Shown one piece after another: positions 28,535 to 39,214 of a stretch of 64,000 nt of DNA; positions within the stretch are counted from its first letter, which is position 1; each line of letters starts with the position of its first letter. Below the pieces are notes generated by a model that did no database searches, was not told the DNA's origin, and saw only the letters and a list, made by a program, of their open reading frames with translations. A program made the position numbers and the translations under genes. This DNA comes from Jiella pelagia (lineage in GTDB: Bacteria; Pseudomonadota; Alphaproteobacteria; Rhizobiales; Rhizobiaceae), in NCBI RefSeq assembly GCF_026898155.1, contig NZ_CP114029.1:1123501-1187500 (forward strand), in the 5' to 3' direction.

Positions 28535-30749
28535 TCACCCATTGACGCGTGAGACGTCGGCGACGCAGGACTTGGCGCGCAGCTGCCGGAGCGTCTGGTT
28601 GAGATGCTGAATGTCCCAGACCTCGAGGCTCGATGACCATTTTCGTAAAGTCGGACGCGGTCGAGATCATCGAGAGATTGTGGATGTTGGCGTCGTTGAC
28701 GGCGATCGTCTCGGCGATTTCGGCAAGCGAACCCGGCTCGTTCTTGGCCGACAGCATGATCCGCGCCGGGAAGCGCTCGCTCATCGCCTCGTCGATGTCC
28801 CACCGAACGTCCACCCAGCGATCCGGCTCGTCGTCATAGGCGGTCAGTGCCGGCGACTGGATCGGATAGATGGTGATTCCCTTGCCGGCCTCAATGATGC
28901 CGACGATGCGGTCGCCCGGCACGGCTCCGTCGGGCCCGAAACGCACCGGCATGTCGTCCCCCGCGCCGCGGATCGGGATGGCATTGCCGTTCTTGCGGGG
29001 TTTCGCCTTCGCACGGCCCGGCACGCGGAAGATCATGCCGGCGGCGGTGCGCAGGTTGAACCAGCCCTCGTCCTCGCCCTTTTCGGCCGCCCGCGCCGCC
29101 CGGCTCTCCTGATAGTCCGGGAAAGCCGCCTTCAGAACGTCCGTCGGCTTCAGTTCGCCCCGCCCGACGGCTGCCAGCGCGTCCTCGATGTCGCGGTGGC
29201 CGAGCTTGCCGAGCAGCGGCTTCAGAGCCTCGCGCGAATAGACCTTGCCGGCTCTGACGAAGGTACGCTCGATGATCTGCTGGCCGATGCCGGAATACTG
29301 CTTGCGGATCGAGGTCCGGGCAGCCCGGCGGATCGCGGCGCGGGCCTTGCCGGTGACGGCGATGTTCTCCCAGGCCTGCGGCGGCGTCTGTCCCTTGGCA
29401 CAGATGACTTCGACTTCGTCGCCATTGGCAAGTTCGGTCACGACCGGCATGATCCGCCCGTCGATCTTGCAGCCGACGCAGCTGTCGCCGACCTCCGAGT
29501 GAACGGCATAGGCAAAATCGATCGGCGTCGCGCCCCGTGGCAGCGCGATCAGCCGCCCCTTCGGCGTGAAGCAGAAGACCTGGTCCTGGAAGAGTTCGAG
29601 CTTGGTGTGTTCGAGGAATTCTTCCGGGTTGTCACCGGAAGCCAGAAGTTCGATTGTCCGGCGCAGCCAGCCATAGGCGTTGGACTCCTTCGACAGATGC
29701 ACGGCGCCGGAGGTCTCGCCGTCCTTGTAGAGGGCGTGGGCAGCGACCCCGTATTCGGCGACATCGTGCATGTCCCTGGTGCGGATCTGCAATTCGACGC
29801 GCTGGCGCGACGGCCCGACAATCGTGGTGTGCAGCGAGCGATAGTCGTTCTGCTTGGGCGTCGAAATGTAGTCCTTGAACCGCCCCGGCACCATCGGCCA
29901 GGTTCGGTGGACGATCCCCAGGGTGCGGTAGCAGGATTCGTCGCTGTCGACGATCACCCGAAAACCGAAGATGTCGGAGAGCTGTTCGAGCGAGAGCGCC
30001 TTGCGCTGCATCTTCGAGAACACCGAATAGGCGGTCTTCTGCCGACCGGAAACGCTCGCCTGGATGCCGTTTTCCTTCAGCTTTGCCGTCAGATCCCGCT
30101 CGATGGCGGCGATCGTGCCGGCGTGCCGAGCCTTCAGTTCGGCCAGCCGGGCCGTGATCGTCTCGAATGCGTCGAGATTGATGTGGCGAAAGGCGAGCTG
30201 CTCCAGTTCGTCGCGCATGTCCTGCATGCCCATGCGCCCGGCGAGCGGGGCATAGATGTCCATCGTCTCCTGCGCGATGCGGGCGCGCTTCTCCGGCGCC
30301 ATCGGCCCGAGGGTGCGCATGTTGTGCAGCCGGTCGGCGAGCTTGACGAGGAGGACGCGGATGTCGTCGGCTATCGCCAGCAAGAGCTTGCGCAGGTTCT
30401 CCGCCTGGGCGGCCTTCTTGGAGACAAGGTCCAGCCGCTTCAGCTTGGTCAGGCCTTCCACCAGCTGGCCGATCTTCGGCCCGAACAGCTGGTCGATTTC
30501 CTTGCGCGTCGCGTCGGTGTCCTCGATCGTGTCGTGCAGCAGGGCGACGGCGACCGTCGCCTCGTCGAGATGCATGTCCGTCAGGATCGCCGCGACTTCG
30601 AGAGGATGGGAGAAATAGGGGTCGCCACTGGCGCGCTTCTGCGAGCCATGCTTCTGCATGGCGTAGACGTAGGCCCGGTTGAGAAGCGCTTCATCGAGTT
30701 CGGGCTTGTAGGCCGCGACCTTTTCGACGAGTTCGTATTGCCGCATCAT
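28535..30749 (-). CDS. rsh: bifunctional (p)ppGpp synthetase/hydrolase (one-base frame break)
   Basis: Makes and degrades the stringent alarmone. The HD hydrolase domain has YFSHPLEVAAIL and LLHDTIEDTDA. The synthetase domain has FGFRVIVDSDESCYRTLGIVH and DYISTPKQNDYRSLHTT, the TGS domain has FCFTPKGRLIALPRGATPIDFAYAVH, and an ACT domain ends the protein. GAGGCTC at 28625-28631 breaks the frame inside the ACT domain. With GAGCTC it reads KMVIELEVWDIQHLNQTL and ends at 28535 with 737 residues, the usual Rsh length. It follows rpoZ by 124 bp. Confidence 0.92.
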
Positions 30750-30873
30750 GGGCTTGTGGCGAAGATCCTGTGGGTGATCGGAAACGACGAGGGGCGCCGC
30801 CTGCCTTCAGGCGACACCCCTGCCAATATAATACCGAAAGCCGGACGACTTAAGGGGCGAAAGCCCCGAAGCG

Positions 30874-31305
30874 TTAATAATCGTCGGTCTTTTCCGGCGG
30901 CACCAGGCCTTCGATGCCGGCGAGAAGGTCATCTTCCGACATGCGGTCGAAGGAAACCGGCTCGGCGTCGTCCGCTGCCGGCTCCACGGCGGCGGGAACC
31001 TCCGAATTGGCCGCGGCGATGAGCCGCTGGTTCTCTTCGCTGCGCTGCTGGTCCGGCCGCGGCTCCGGCTCGTCCACCTCGACATGCTTCTGCAGCGAGT
31101 GGATCAGATCCTCCTTCAGATCGCCGGGCGAAAGCGTCTCCTCGGCGATCTCGCGGAGCGCGACGACGGGGTTCTTGTCGTTGTCGCGATCGACGGTTAT
31201 GTTCTGTCCCTGAGAAATCTGGCGCGCCCTGTGACTGGCAAGGAGAACCAGCTCGAAGCGGTTCTCGACCTTGTCGACGCAATCTTCTACGGTGACGCGG
31301 GCCAT
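30874..31305 (-). CDS. rpoZ: RNA polymerase omega subunit
   Basis: 143 residues starting [21 protein letters not shown]. The conserved omega core ([29 protein letters not shown]) is followed by an acidic alphaproteobacterial tail ending in EKTDDY. Omega aids polymerase assembly and forms part of one ppGpp site, which fits the rsh gene directly downstream. A small GGGGC-TTTC-GCCCC hairpin lies just after the stop (about 30852-30868). Confidence 0.95.
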   Translation of the reverse strand: MARVTVEDCVDKVENRFELVLLASHRARQISQGQNITVDRDNDKNPVVALREIAEETLSPGDLKEDLIHSLQKHVEVDEPEPRPDQQRSEENQRLIAAANSEVPAAVEPAADDAEPVSFDRMSEDDLLAGIEGLVPPEKTDDY

Positions 31306-31668
31306 GCCTGTCTCCTGCAACGGGTCAAATTGGTGACGAAGTCCCGGACATAGACGTTTCGTCGGCGCGCGGCAAGTACCCCTGCCATCTTGCCGGCGCG
31401 GCACGTCGGTGTCGGCCACGGTGCCGGAGTTCCCGAGCCGAAGCGACCGGGGCCGGTTCTCGAAGCGATGCGCCGCCAGCGCAAGCAGCATGAGCAGATC
31501 AGTCCGCATACGATGCCTCCGCCCGATCGGCAGAGGACGGCAGACCATCTTGCCGCCGGCCCCGCAAACCTGCTACGGGCGCTGCTTGTGAGCCATCGAC
31601 TTGCCGATGCCAGAATTCGATATCCGACTATTCAGCTTTATCCCGCTTTCTAACGGAAGTTGCAAAAA
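31306..31668. other. divergent promoter region, rpoZ and NYN gene
   Basis: About 360 bp between divergent genes. The part nearest the NYN gene is AT-rich (31615-31668), consistent with a promoter. No gene or clear regulatory repeat was found. Confidence 0.4.
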
Positions 31669-32256
31669 ATGTTTGACCAACGCGAGAAACTTGCTCTTTT
31701 CATTGACGGCGCCAATCTTTACGCAACGTCAAAGAACCTTGGTTTCGATATCGACTACAAAAAGATGTTGACCTGGTTCCAGCGTCAATCTTACGTCCTG
31801 CGCGCCTATTACTATACCGCTCTGATTGAAGACAACGAGTATTCCTCGATCCGCCCATTGATCGACTGGCTGGACTATAACGGCTACCGGGTCGTCACCA
31901 AGCCGGCGAAGGAATTCACCGATCCGTCCGGTCGCCGCAAGATCAAGGGCAACATGGACATCGAGCTTGCCATCGATGCCATGGAGCTGGTCGAGACCGT
32001 CGACCACTTCGTCCTGTTTTCCGGCGATGGCGACTTCCGGTCGCTGGTCGAGGCGCTGCAGCGCAAGGGCCGCAAGGTCTCGGTCGTCTCGACGCTGACC
32101 TCCTCGCCGCCGATGGTCTCCGACGACCTGCGCCGCCAGGCCGACCACTTCATCGACATCGTCACCCTGCGCGGCGAGATCGGCCGCAATCCGGCCGAGC
32201 GCGAGGCCCGCATGGCCCGCCGGGCCGAGGTGGAGAGCGAAGAGGACGACTACTGA
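31669..32256 (+). CDS. NYN-domain (LabA/DUF88) ribonuclease-like protein
   Basis: 195 residues from ATG 31669 with a GGAAG ribosome site. The PIN-like NYN fold is shown by LALFIDGANLYAT, GNMDIELAIDAMELV and FVLFSGDGDFRSLVEAL, each providing conserved acidic residues of a metal-dependent nuclease site. LabA/DUF88 proteins are thought to cut RNA. In Rhizobiales a copy next to rpoZ and smpB is usual. The acidic tail ends VESEEDDY. The UDG gene starts 24 bp later, so they are probably co-transcribed. Confidence 0.92.
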   Translation: MFDQREKLALFIDGANLYATSKNLGFDIDYKKMLTWFQRQSYVLRAYYYTALIEDNEYSSIRPLIDWLDYNGYRVVTKPAKEFTDPSGRRKIKGNMDIELAIDAMELVETVDHFVLFSGDGDFRSLVEALQRKGRKVSVVSTLTSSPPMVSDDLRRQADHFIDIVTLRGEIGRNPAEREARMARRAEVESEEDDY

Positions 32257-32279
32257 GCCGCAGCCAGGCAGCAGCGTCC

Positions 32280-32987
32280 GTGTCGACCTCGACGACCAAT
32301 CCGGCCGGCGGCGCCCGCCCCGTCACGGCCCACCCCTTTGCCGGCACGCCGGCCGAGCCGTCGCCCGACTGCCCGCGCTGCCCCCGCCTCGTCACCTTCC
32401 GCGAAGACTGGCGCGCCAAGGAGCCGGATTGGCACAACGCGCCGGTGCCAAGCCTCCTGCCGCCCGAGGGGCCGGACAGCGTCCGTCTCCTCGTCGTCGG
32501 CCTGGCCCCGGGCCTTCGCGGTGCCAACCGCACCGGCCGCCCCTTCACCGGCGACTATGCCGGCGACCTCCTCTATGCGACGCTGACCCGCTACGGCTTT
32601 GCCAACGGCCGCTTCGCCGCCCGCCCCGACGACGGGCTGGAGCTAATCGGGGCGGCAATCACCAATTCGGTCCGCTGCGTGCCGCCGGAGAACAAGCCCG
32701 TCGGCGCCGAGATCAACGCCTGCCGGCCCTTCCTCAGCGAAACGATCGCCCGGCTGCCGAACCTTCGGGCCGTCGTCACCCTCGGCAAGATCGCCCACGA
32801 TTCCACCATCCGCACCCTCGGCGGCCGCGTCGCCGCGCACCCCTTCCGCCACGCCGGCGCCACCGATCTCGCCGGTCTGCGCATCTTTTCGAGCTATCAC
32901 TGCTCGCGCTACAACACCAACACCGGCCGGCTGACCACCGAGATGTTCGAGGCGGTGTTCGCGGAAGCCGCGGCTTTCCTCACTTAG
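32280..32987 (+). CDS. uracil-DNA glycosylase, family 5 (UDGb)
   Basis: Removes uracil, hypoxanthine or related damaged bases from DNA. 235 residues starting at GTG 32280. Motif 1 is GLAPGLRGANRTGRPFTGD, without the acidic catalytic residue, as in family 5. The second motif is HCSRYNTNTG. Cys residues in CPRCPRL, VRCVPP and NACRPF could carry the 4Fe-4S cluster of this group. Confidence 0.93.
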   Translation: MSTSTTNPAGGARPVTAHPFAGTPAEPSPDCPRCPRLVTFREDWRAKEPDWHNAPVPSLLPPEGPDSVRLLVVGLAPGLRGANRTGRPFTGDYAGDLLYATLTRYGFANGRFAARPDDGLELIGAAITNSVRCVPPENKPVGAEINACRPFLSETIARLPNLRAVVTLGKIAHDSTIRTLGGRVAAHPFRHAGATDLAGLRIFSSYHCSRYNTNTGRLTTEMFEAVFAEAAAFLT

Positions 32988-33024
32988 CGCAGACGTCCGC
33001 CTTCTTTCCAACAGGCGCGGCCGC

Positions 33025-33483
33025 CTACCCGATCTCGTGGATTGCCGGCACCATCCCCTCCCCCTCCACCAGCACCGTCGCCACCGTCACCGGCAGCTTG
33101 AAGCGCCGGCGCCCCGCGCTGCCCGGGTTGACATACATCACCCCGCCGAGCGTCTCGAAGCCCGGCTTGTGCGAATGGCCCGAGACCACCGCGTCATATC
33201 CTTCCACCGCCGGATCGAAGGCGAGGTCGCCCCGGTCGTGGATGACGAAGAAGCGCCGCCCGAACAGCTCCACCGCGGCGGTCTCCGGAAAGCCCTGCGC
33301 CCACGTCGCCCCGTCGACATTGCCGCGGATCGCCGTCACCGGCGCGATCGCCTCCAGCTGCGGCACGATCTCCACCGCGCCGATGTCGCCGGCATGGATG
33401 ATGTGGTCCGCGCCCTGAAGCTCAGCCAGGGCCTCCGGCCGCAACAGGCCGTGGGTATCGGAAATGATCCCGACGAGCGGCAT
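33025..33483 (-). CDS. YfcE-type metallophosphoesterase
   Basis: 152 residues starting MPLVGIISDTHGLL. All metal-binding motifs are present: SDTHG, HAGDIG, IRGNVD, FVIHDRGD and SGHSHKPGF. The closest known type is the YfcE/MJ0936 phosphodiesterase group, acting on small phosphodiesters. The physiological substrate is not predictable. It converges with the UDG gene and diverges from DUF2252. Confidence 0.9.
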   Translation of the reverse strand: MPLVGIISDTHGLLRPEALAELQGADHIIHAGDIGAVEIVPQLEAIAPVTAIRGNVDGATWAQGFPETAAVELFGRRFFVIHDRGDLAFDPAVEGYDAVVSGHSHKPGFETLGGVMYVNPGSAGRRRFKLPVTVATVLVEGEGMVPAIHEIG

Positions 33484-33566
33484 GGTGCTTCCCTCTTCAA
33501 CGGTGTGCGCGCCGCAGATCCGCAAGGCGCCGACGCTGACGGAACGGCACCCCCGCCGCCCGCGTT

Positions 33567-33605
33567 CCCGATTGTGTGGGCAGCGAAGGCCCGATTGTGT
33601 GGGCA
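33567..33605 (+). repeat. two direct repeats upstream of the DUF2252 gene
   Basis: The 16-bp unit CCCGATTGTGTGGGCA occurs exactly twice, at 33567-33582 and 33590-33605, spaced 23 bp start to start (about two helical turns). It ends 13 bp before the ATG of the DUF2252 gene at 33619, so it overlaps where a ribosome site should be. It could be a paired protein-binding site or a small local duplication. Confidence 0.7.
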
Positions 33606-33618
33606 AGAAGGATCGACC

Positions 33619-35043
33619 ATGGCCAAGGGGCAGAAGAAGCAGACGCCAGAGGCGAAATCGAAAAAGGTCGAGATCAAACCATCCCACAAGGCGCAAGGGC
33701 GGGTCGAGGCGTTTCGCGACCTGTCGGCTCGCATCGCCGCCGGCGAGCAGATCGTCCCGCCGGTGTCCCTGTCCGGCCAGGCGCGGCGCGAGCATGTCCG
33801 CTCGACGCTGCGGGAGGATCACGCCCAGCGCATCGAGCAGCGCAGCGAGGCCGCCCAGATGAAGTTCGACGAGCTTGCGGGCGACTTCTTCAAGTTCTTC
33901 CGCGGCACCGCCCTTCTCTTTTACCGTGACATGGTCGGCGAGGATGCCGACATGCCCTCGGTCATGGCGCTCGGCGACGTCCATCCGGAGAATTTCGGCG
34001 TCATGCCCGACGAGCACGGCGCGCCGATCTTCGGCGTCAACGACTTCGACGAGACGATCTACGCCCCCTTCACCTTCGACCTGAAGCGCGGCGCCGTCGG
34101 CTTCTGGATCGCCGCCCGCGAGGAAGGCGGCCTGAAGCGCAAGAAGCGGCGCAAGATCGTCGAGGCCTTCGTCAAGGGCTACTTCAAGGCCATGGAGGGC
34201 TATGCCGACCACGCGACGGAGAAGAACGACAGCTACCGGATGGACAATTCCCCCAAGGTGATCCAGCGCCTCTTCGAGGAGGCCTGGGAGGAGCGCGAGG
34301 CCTGGCTCTGGGAGGATTATCTCGACGGCTCCGGTCGGGGCTTTCGCGCCTCCGACGAGCTGCAGCCGATTTCCGGCCAGATCGAGAAGTTCCAGAAGGC
34401 GATGGACGACCTCGCCAAGGCCAACGGCATCGAAGCGACCCACCGCGCGGGCGAACTGAAGGTCAAGGACGTCTGCATGCGCCACGGCCAGGGCACCGCC
34501 TCCCTCGGCCTGCCGCGCTACTACGTCCTGATCGAGGGCCCGTCCAAGGACGCCACCGACGACCTGATCATCGAGTTCAAGAGCGCCCGGCGCTCCGCCC
34601 TCGACGGCCTCGCCCCGCCGTCGGACTTCAACGCCGGCGACAAGGCCGACCGCATCGCCCACGGCCAGGCGGTGCAGCTCGCCCATGGCGACATCTTCTA
34701 CGGCGCCGTCACGATCGACGGCGAAAGCTTCATGAGCCGCGAGCGCGCCCCCTTCCGCGACGACATCGACCTCGACGAACTCAGCTACCCCACCTGGAAG
34801 GAATACGCCGAAGTCTGCGGCGCAGCGCTGGCCCAGGCCCACGCCCTCTCCGACGATCTCGGCCAGATCGACTACGACATCGAGCCCTCCATCGTCGCAG
34901 CCGCCACTCCCCGCCCCCTCTTCGTCGCCGACCTCGTCCGCTTCGCCGAAGAAGCCTCCGACCGCCTCGAGCAAGACCACGCCTTCTTCCGAGAAGACCA
35001 CGCGCTGGGGGCGTTCGATAGTATTGATATGGTTTATCGGTGA
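33619..35043 (+). CDS. DUF2252 family protein
   Basis: 474 residues starting MAKGQKKQTPEAKSKK. DUF2252 proteins have a kinase-like (aminoglycoside phosphotransferase-related) fold. Visible landmarks are FKFFRGTALLFYRDM, ALGDVHPENFGVMPDE and GVNDFDETIYAPFTFDLKR, whose His/Asp/Glu residues are the likely catalytic or metal site. The function is unknown. It is the last core-like gene before the accessory insert at 35.1 kb. Confidence 0.9.
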   Translation: MAKGQKKQTPEAKSKKVEIKPSHKAQGRVEAFRDLSARIAAGEQIVPPVSLSGQARREHVRSTLREDHAQRIEQRSEAAQMKFDELAGDFFKFFRGTALLFYRDMVGEDADMPSVMALGDVHPENFGVMPDEHGAPIFGVNDFDETIYAPFTFDLKRGAVGFWIAAREEGGLKRKKRRKIVEAFVKGYFKAMEGYADHATEKNDSYRMDNSPKVIQRLFEEAWEEREAWLWEDYLDGSGRGFRASDELQPISGQIEKFQKAMDDLAKANGIEATHRAGELKVKDVCMRHGQGTASLGLPRYYVLIEGPSKDATDDLIIEFKSARRSALDGLAPPSDFNAGDKADRIAHGQAVQLAHGDIFYGAVTIDGESFMSRERAPFRDDIDLDELSYPTWKEYAEVCGAALAQAHALSDDLGQIDYDIEPSIVAAATPRPLFVADLVRFAEEASDRLEQDHAFFREDHALGAFDSIDMVYR

Positions 35044-37815
35044 GGGGTGGGGCGGGGCCAGGAGTCGGCACTCGTCGATGCAAAACAGATTTGAGATGCA
35101 GCCGCCGATCCTTGAGTGCGAGGTGACAAAGAGATAGCTATCTTTCTATGAACGAATACTAAAACTGGCTAGTTCGTCATCGAAAATTCATGGACCGCCA
35201 TTCTAGGTTTGTCACTTAAAATTTCATATTCGATTAAGAGTTCATCCAGTTGCTTACGACCCGCATTGCGCGCACCTCTTCCATGACAGGTGCGGTCATT
35301 CCGCCCAGCCTCTGTAATTCAGCATAGATTTCACGAACTCGCACAGGTGCTGATGGACCCAGCACCTTGATAGCGTCCAAGAAGAAAGCTTCTGCCTCTC
35401 TAAATTCACCCAACTCCGCAAAAACTTGTCCGACCCACCGACGTGCATAGGCTCGATTGGAATTGCTGTGAGGCGATGATTCTCTCTCAAGAAGACGCAT
35501 CGATCGCCTGTAACAAATCAGCGCCTCCGGTAATCTTCCGAGTAAGTGGAGACATCTCCCAACATTTCCAAACAATGCCCCATCAGAAAGGGAATTGTTT
35601 TTCGGGCCAGTAAGTTCGGATAGATCAGTTCCCTTCAAAAAGGCTTCAAGGGCGACTTCTGGCTGCCCCGAATCCCGTTGGGCGAGAGCGAGAGTATGTG
35701 CGCAATCGAAGGGGGTATCAACATTAGTCTCATTTTTGAGTGTGACGCCCTTGGTTGCCCATTCTACAGCAGCGTCAAACTGCCCTCTCATCCAGTAGGA
35801 ATGAGCGCGAACGTCACAGAATTTGATGTATCGGGCCGTCTTCTGCGGGATGGTCGCTTCGTAGCGAACAAGCAATGCGTCGGCAGAGTCGTATTCCCCG
35901 AGTTGATCGAGAGCCGCGATCATCACACCAACGATGTTGTCAAATTCCGCATATCGCGTAGCGGCAGTCTCCCAATCGATCGATTCAAACAGCAACCGAC
36001 CAACACGGACAAATTCCTGGACGTGACCACCCCCGATAAACGCGTCCTCTACCTTTGCTAATGTCGCAAATGCTTCGGCAAACAGCCCAGCAGAGACTTC
36101 CAGTTCTGCCTTCTGAGACCAGCGCTCCAGCATTGCAAACGGCAAATGGGCGCCAAGCACTGATCCTATAGCACCAATGATAGCTTCGTACTGGTTGATG
36201 ACCACCCGAATGTATCCGGCGCGTTCCGGCTGCGGGAACTTCGTCCGAACAAATTGCCGAACCAGCGGATGAAGGTCATACAGATCAGGAGCATCTGTCT
36301 CCGGTTTGACAACGATTAAATTCAATGAAGTCAATGATCTTAAGGCCCTGCTAAAGTTCTTATAATTGAGATGCGATGCAACAAAGCGCTCAATGGTCTC
36401 TTCAGTTTCGGGACGAACTGCCTCACCCATAAAACGCAGAAGTGTCTTTTCTCTAAGCGCGAGTTTGTCCCAAATCGATGACAGGACATCAGGAACATCT
36501 TCTCGGCCACGGCGCATATCCTGAAGTAACTTTGGAAGTGTCACCCCTGGAATCTTCGTAGCTTGAACAGCGATCAGGTCTAGCCAGAAGGCATGACCTT
36601 TTGTAAGTCGATGCGCACCGAGAATATCTTCCTTTGGGATTGATTGCGCTGGCGCTCGTTTGGCGAAAAGCTCGATTGCCTCATCGGGAGAAATGCCTTT
36701 CATCGAAAAGGTGATGACCGATGAGGCAGCATAGTGCACATCAGGACGGCATGTAAGCAAAATTCGACTATTTGACATAGAGATAGACATACGCTGCACA
36801 AGCATATCTAACATTCCAGTGAGCGTCTTGTTTTCGAGATCTACATAGCTGTCCACATTGTCGAAAACTAAAACTGCATTGCTATTCCGGATCAACTCAA
36901 GCAATACTTCGATAAGCTCTGCATCGCCTACGCCGGACAAATCTCCTGCCGATATTCGGTCGACCGAGAAGCGGACAATGATTTCGGTGATTTGAGTTCG
37001 TATTCGGTCGCCCTGCTCTTTGCAATCGCGCCAATCCCAGAACCGATAACGATCCTCACGGTCGCCTAGTGTCGCGATATAATGCGAGGCAAGTGCGGAC
37101 TTACCTTCCCCCCTATCCCGCAAACAATTACCACCTTTGCGTTGGAAGTTTCGAGGGCGCGTAACTCACTCTCCCGCCCTACCCATATCTCAATATTTGG
37201 CGGGCGATCACATTCTAGCGGGGCGAGGCGAAACAGGCGCCCTCGGTCTGGGACACGTGCCTTCAGCTCTGGTTCCGCATCAACAGATTTGCTTACTGCC
37301 TGTAGCTGAGAATGCGAGTCGTGGCCCCAGAGGCCTAGCAACTCTGGAAAGAATTCATTACAATCGACTCCATGGTAAAATGTGACACGATTTCGGTCTA
37401 TCCCAGGTTTAAGTGTCTTATAAAGATGCTCACTCAGCGTCGGACTGTCGTCGTATTTTGTCCATAATATCTCTGGGAAAAGGTTATCATTACTGACAAC
37501 TCCTTCAAGTGCTCCTGTAAAGATATCTGGCCATCCTCCATAGGCAACAACCACAACGATCTTGTCCTGAAGTAGGGTTAGCAGGTCGTTCTTGAGAGTA
37601 GGTCTGTGGCGTACGAGCTGCTTGTTGGTGTGGAGCGTATCGGTGCCATACCAATATCCATGAATGTGGATCACCTGGCAGCCCTGAGCAATACTCTGTC
37701 GAATCGAGCCATCGACGGACAGCGAGGTACGCCAGGCGCGACCACCCGCCTGCATTATCGCCACCTCCGCGAGCGGGTCAAAATTCGAAGTTACGATGAT
37801 GTTGCCGAAACGCTC

Positions 37816-39214
37816 GATCATGTCCCCGGGGATGGTGTATGAGCGCCGACCTTCGGAGAAGTCCGAGGCTGATCAGGCTGCCACGGCGGGCAGTCTGATG
37901 GTAGGATTGTCGGTGATGCGGGCCAGCGTTTCAAGGCTCATGTAGCGTCGCGCCACGGCCCACTCGTCGTTCGTCTCGAGCATCAGGGCGCCGACGAGGC
38001 GGACGATGGCCTCGTCGTTGGGAAAGATTCCGATGACGTCGGACCGCCGTTTCACCTCGCGGTTCACCCGTTCCAGTGGGTTCGTCGACGCGATCTGGGC
38101 CCAGTGCTCGCGTGGGAAGGACATATAGGCCAGCACGTCGTCGCGGGAGGCGTCCATCAAGGCTCCGAGCTTGGGCTGTTTCTCCCGGAGAGCGTCGGCA
38201 ACGACTTCCCACTGGTTCTCGGCGTCGGCCTTGGTTTCCTGGGCGAAGATCGTCTTCAGCATCGCCGCCACCGCCATGCGCTGCTTCGTCGGCGCATGGG
38301 CAAGCGCGTTCCTCATCCAGTGAATGCGGCAACGCTGGTGGGTGGCGTTGAACACCCGGCGGGCGGCGGCGCGCAGGCCCTTGTGGTCGTCAGCAATGAC
38401 CAGCTTCACGCCGCGCAGGCCGCGGTCGGCCAGAGATCGCAGGAACTCGGTCCAAAACGTCTCGGCTTCGGACGGGCCGGTCGCGACGCCCAAGACCTCG
38501 CGCTTGCCGTCGTTGTTGACCGCCACGGCGATTATCACGGCACGGCTGACGATCCTGCCGCCCTCGCGCACCTTCACATAGGTCGCGTCGAGCCAGAGAT
38601 AGGGCCAGGCGCCTTCCAGCGGCCGCGAGAGGAAGACGTTCACCCGTTCGTCGATGTCGGCGCAGAGGCGACTGACTTGGCTCTTCGACATCCCACCGGC
38701 GCCCATGGCCTTTACCAGATCGTCGACCGAGCGTGTCGAGATGCCTTGGACATAGGCTTCCTGGATCACGGCCACCAAAGCCTTCTCGGCTGTCCTGCGT
38801 GGTTCGAGAAAGCTCGGGAAGTAGCTCCCCTTGCGCAGCTTCGGGATCTCCAGCGCGATCCTTCCGGCGCGGGTATCCCAGTCGCGATCCCGATAGCCGT
38901 TCCGCTGAACCTCGCGCAACGGCGAACGCGCTCCCTTCGCGGCGCCCGTGCGCGCTTCCACTTCCATCTCCATGATGCGATCGGCAGCGAAGGCCAGCAT
39001 GTCGCGGACGAAGTCGCTGTCGGCCTGCTTCTCAATCAGCTCGATCAGCGCCATTCTCTCGTCGGTCATCGTCGTCTCCGTTTCAGGTTCCAGGTGTTGC
39101 AACCCGAACCTTCTCGAAGATCGGCGATGACCGCCAGCGCTACCGTCGGCCGCGCGCTGCGCTACGCCGAAGGCTCCGCACGCGGCCTCCTACACCACCA
39201 CCAAGGACACGGCC
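37816..39214 (-). mobile_element. IS256-family insertion sequence (copy B)
   Basis: The ends are GATCATGTCC at 37816 and the complement of GGCCGTGTCC ending at 39214, similar to copy A. An 8-bp duplication, AAACGCTC, flanks it at 37808-37815 and 39215-39222. It is 1399 bp long. It lies in the SIR2 domain of the immune-type gene; excision of one repeat restores the frame perfectly. Confidence 0.92.
37873..39069 (-). CDS. IS256-family transposase
   Basis: 398 residues, starting [15 protein letters not shown]. Catalytic motifs are [35 protein letters not shown] and [15 protein letters not shown]. It is full length and in one frame, so the element may still move. Confidence 0.95.
   Translation of the reverse strand: MTDERMALIELIEKQADSDFVRDMLAFAADRIMEMEVEARTGAAKGARSPLREVQRNGYRDRDWDTRAGRIALEIPKLRKGSYFPSFLEPRRTAEKALVAVIQEAYVQGISTRSVDDLVKAMGAGGMSKSQVSRLCADIDERVNVFLSRPLEGAWPYLWLDATYVKVREGGRIVSRAVIIAVAVNNDGKREVLGVATGPSEAETFWTEFLRSLADRGLRGVKLVIADDHKGLRAAARRVFNATHQRCRIHWMRNALAHAPTKQRMAVAAMLKTIFAQETKADAENQWEVVADALREKQPKLGALMDASRDDVLAYMSFPREHWAQIASTNPLERVNREVKRRSDVIGIFPNDEAIVRLVGALMLETNDEWAVARRYMSLETLARITDNPTIRLPAVAA

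Noticed and set aside
30852-30868. Small GGGGC/GCCCC hairpin between rpoZ and rsh as a terminator
   Set aside because: Stem of only five pairs and a weak tail; it may attenuate but the two genes are probably co-transcribed.
33025-35001. A 658-codon minus-strand open frame opposite DUF2252
   Set aside because: Only its last 152 codons (the phosphoesterase) are real; the rest is an antisense shadow of DUF2252 with no domain.
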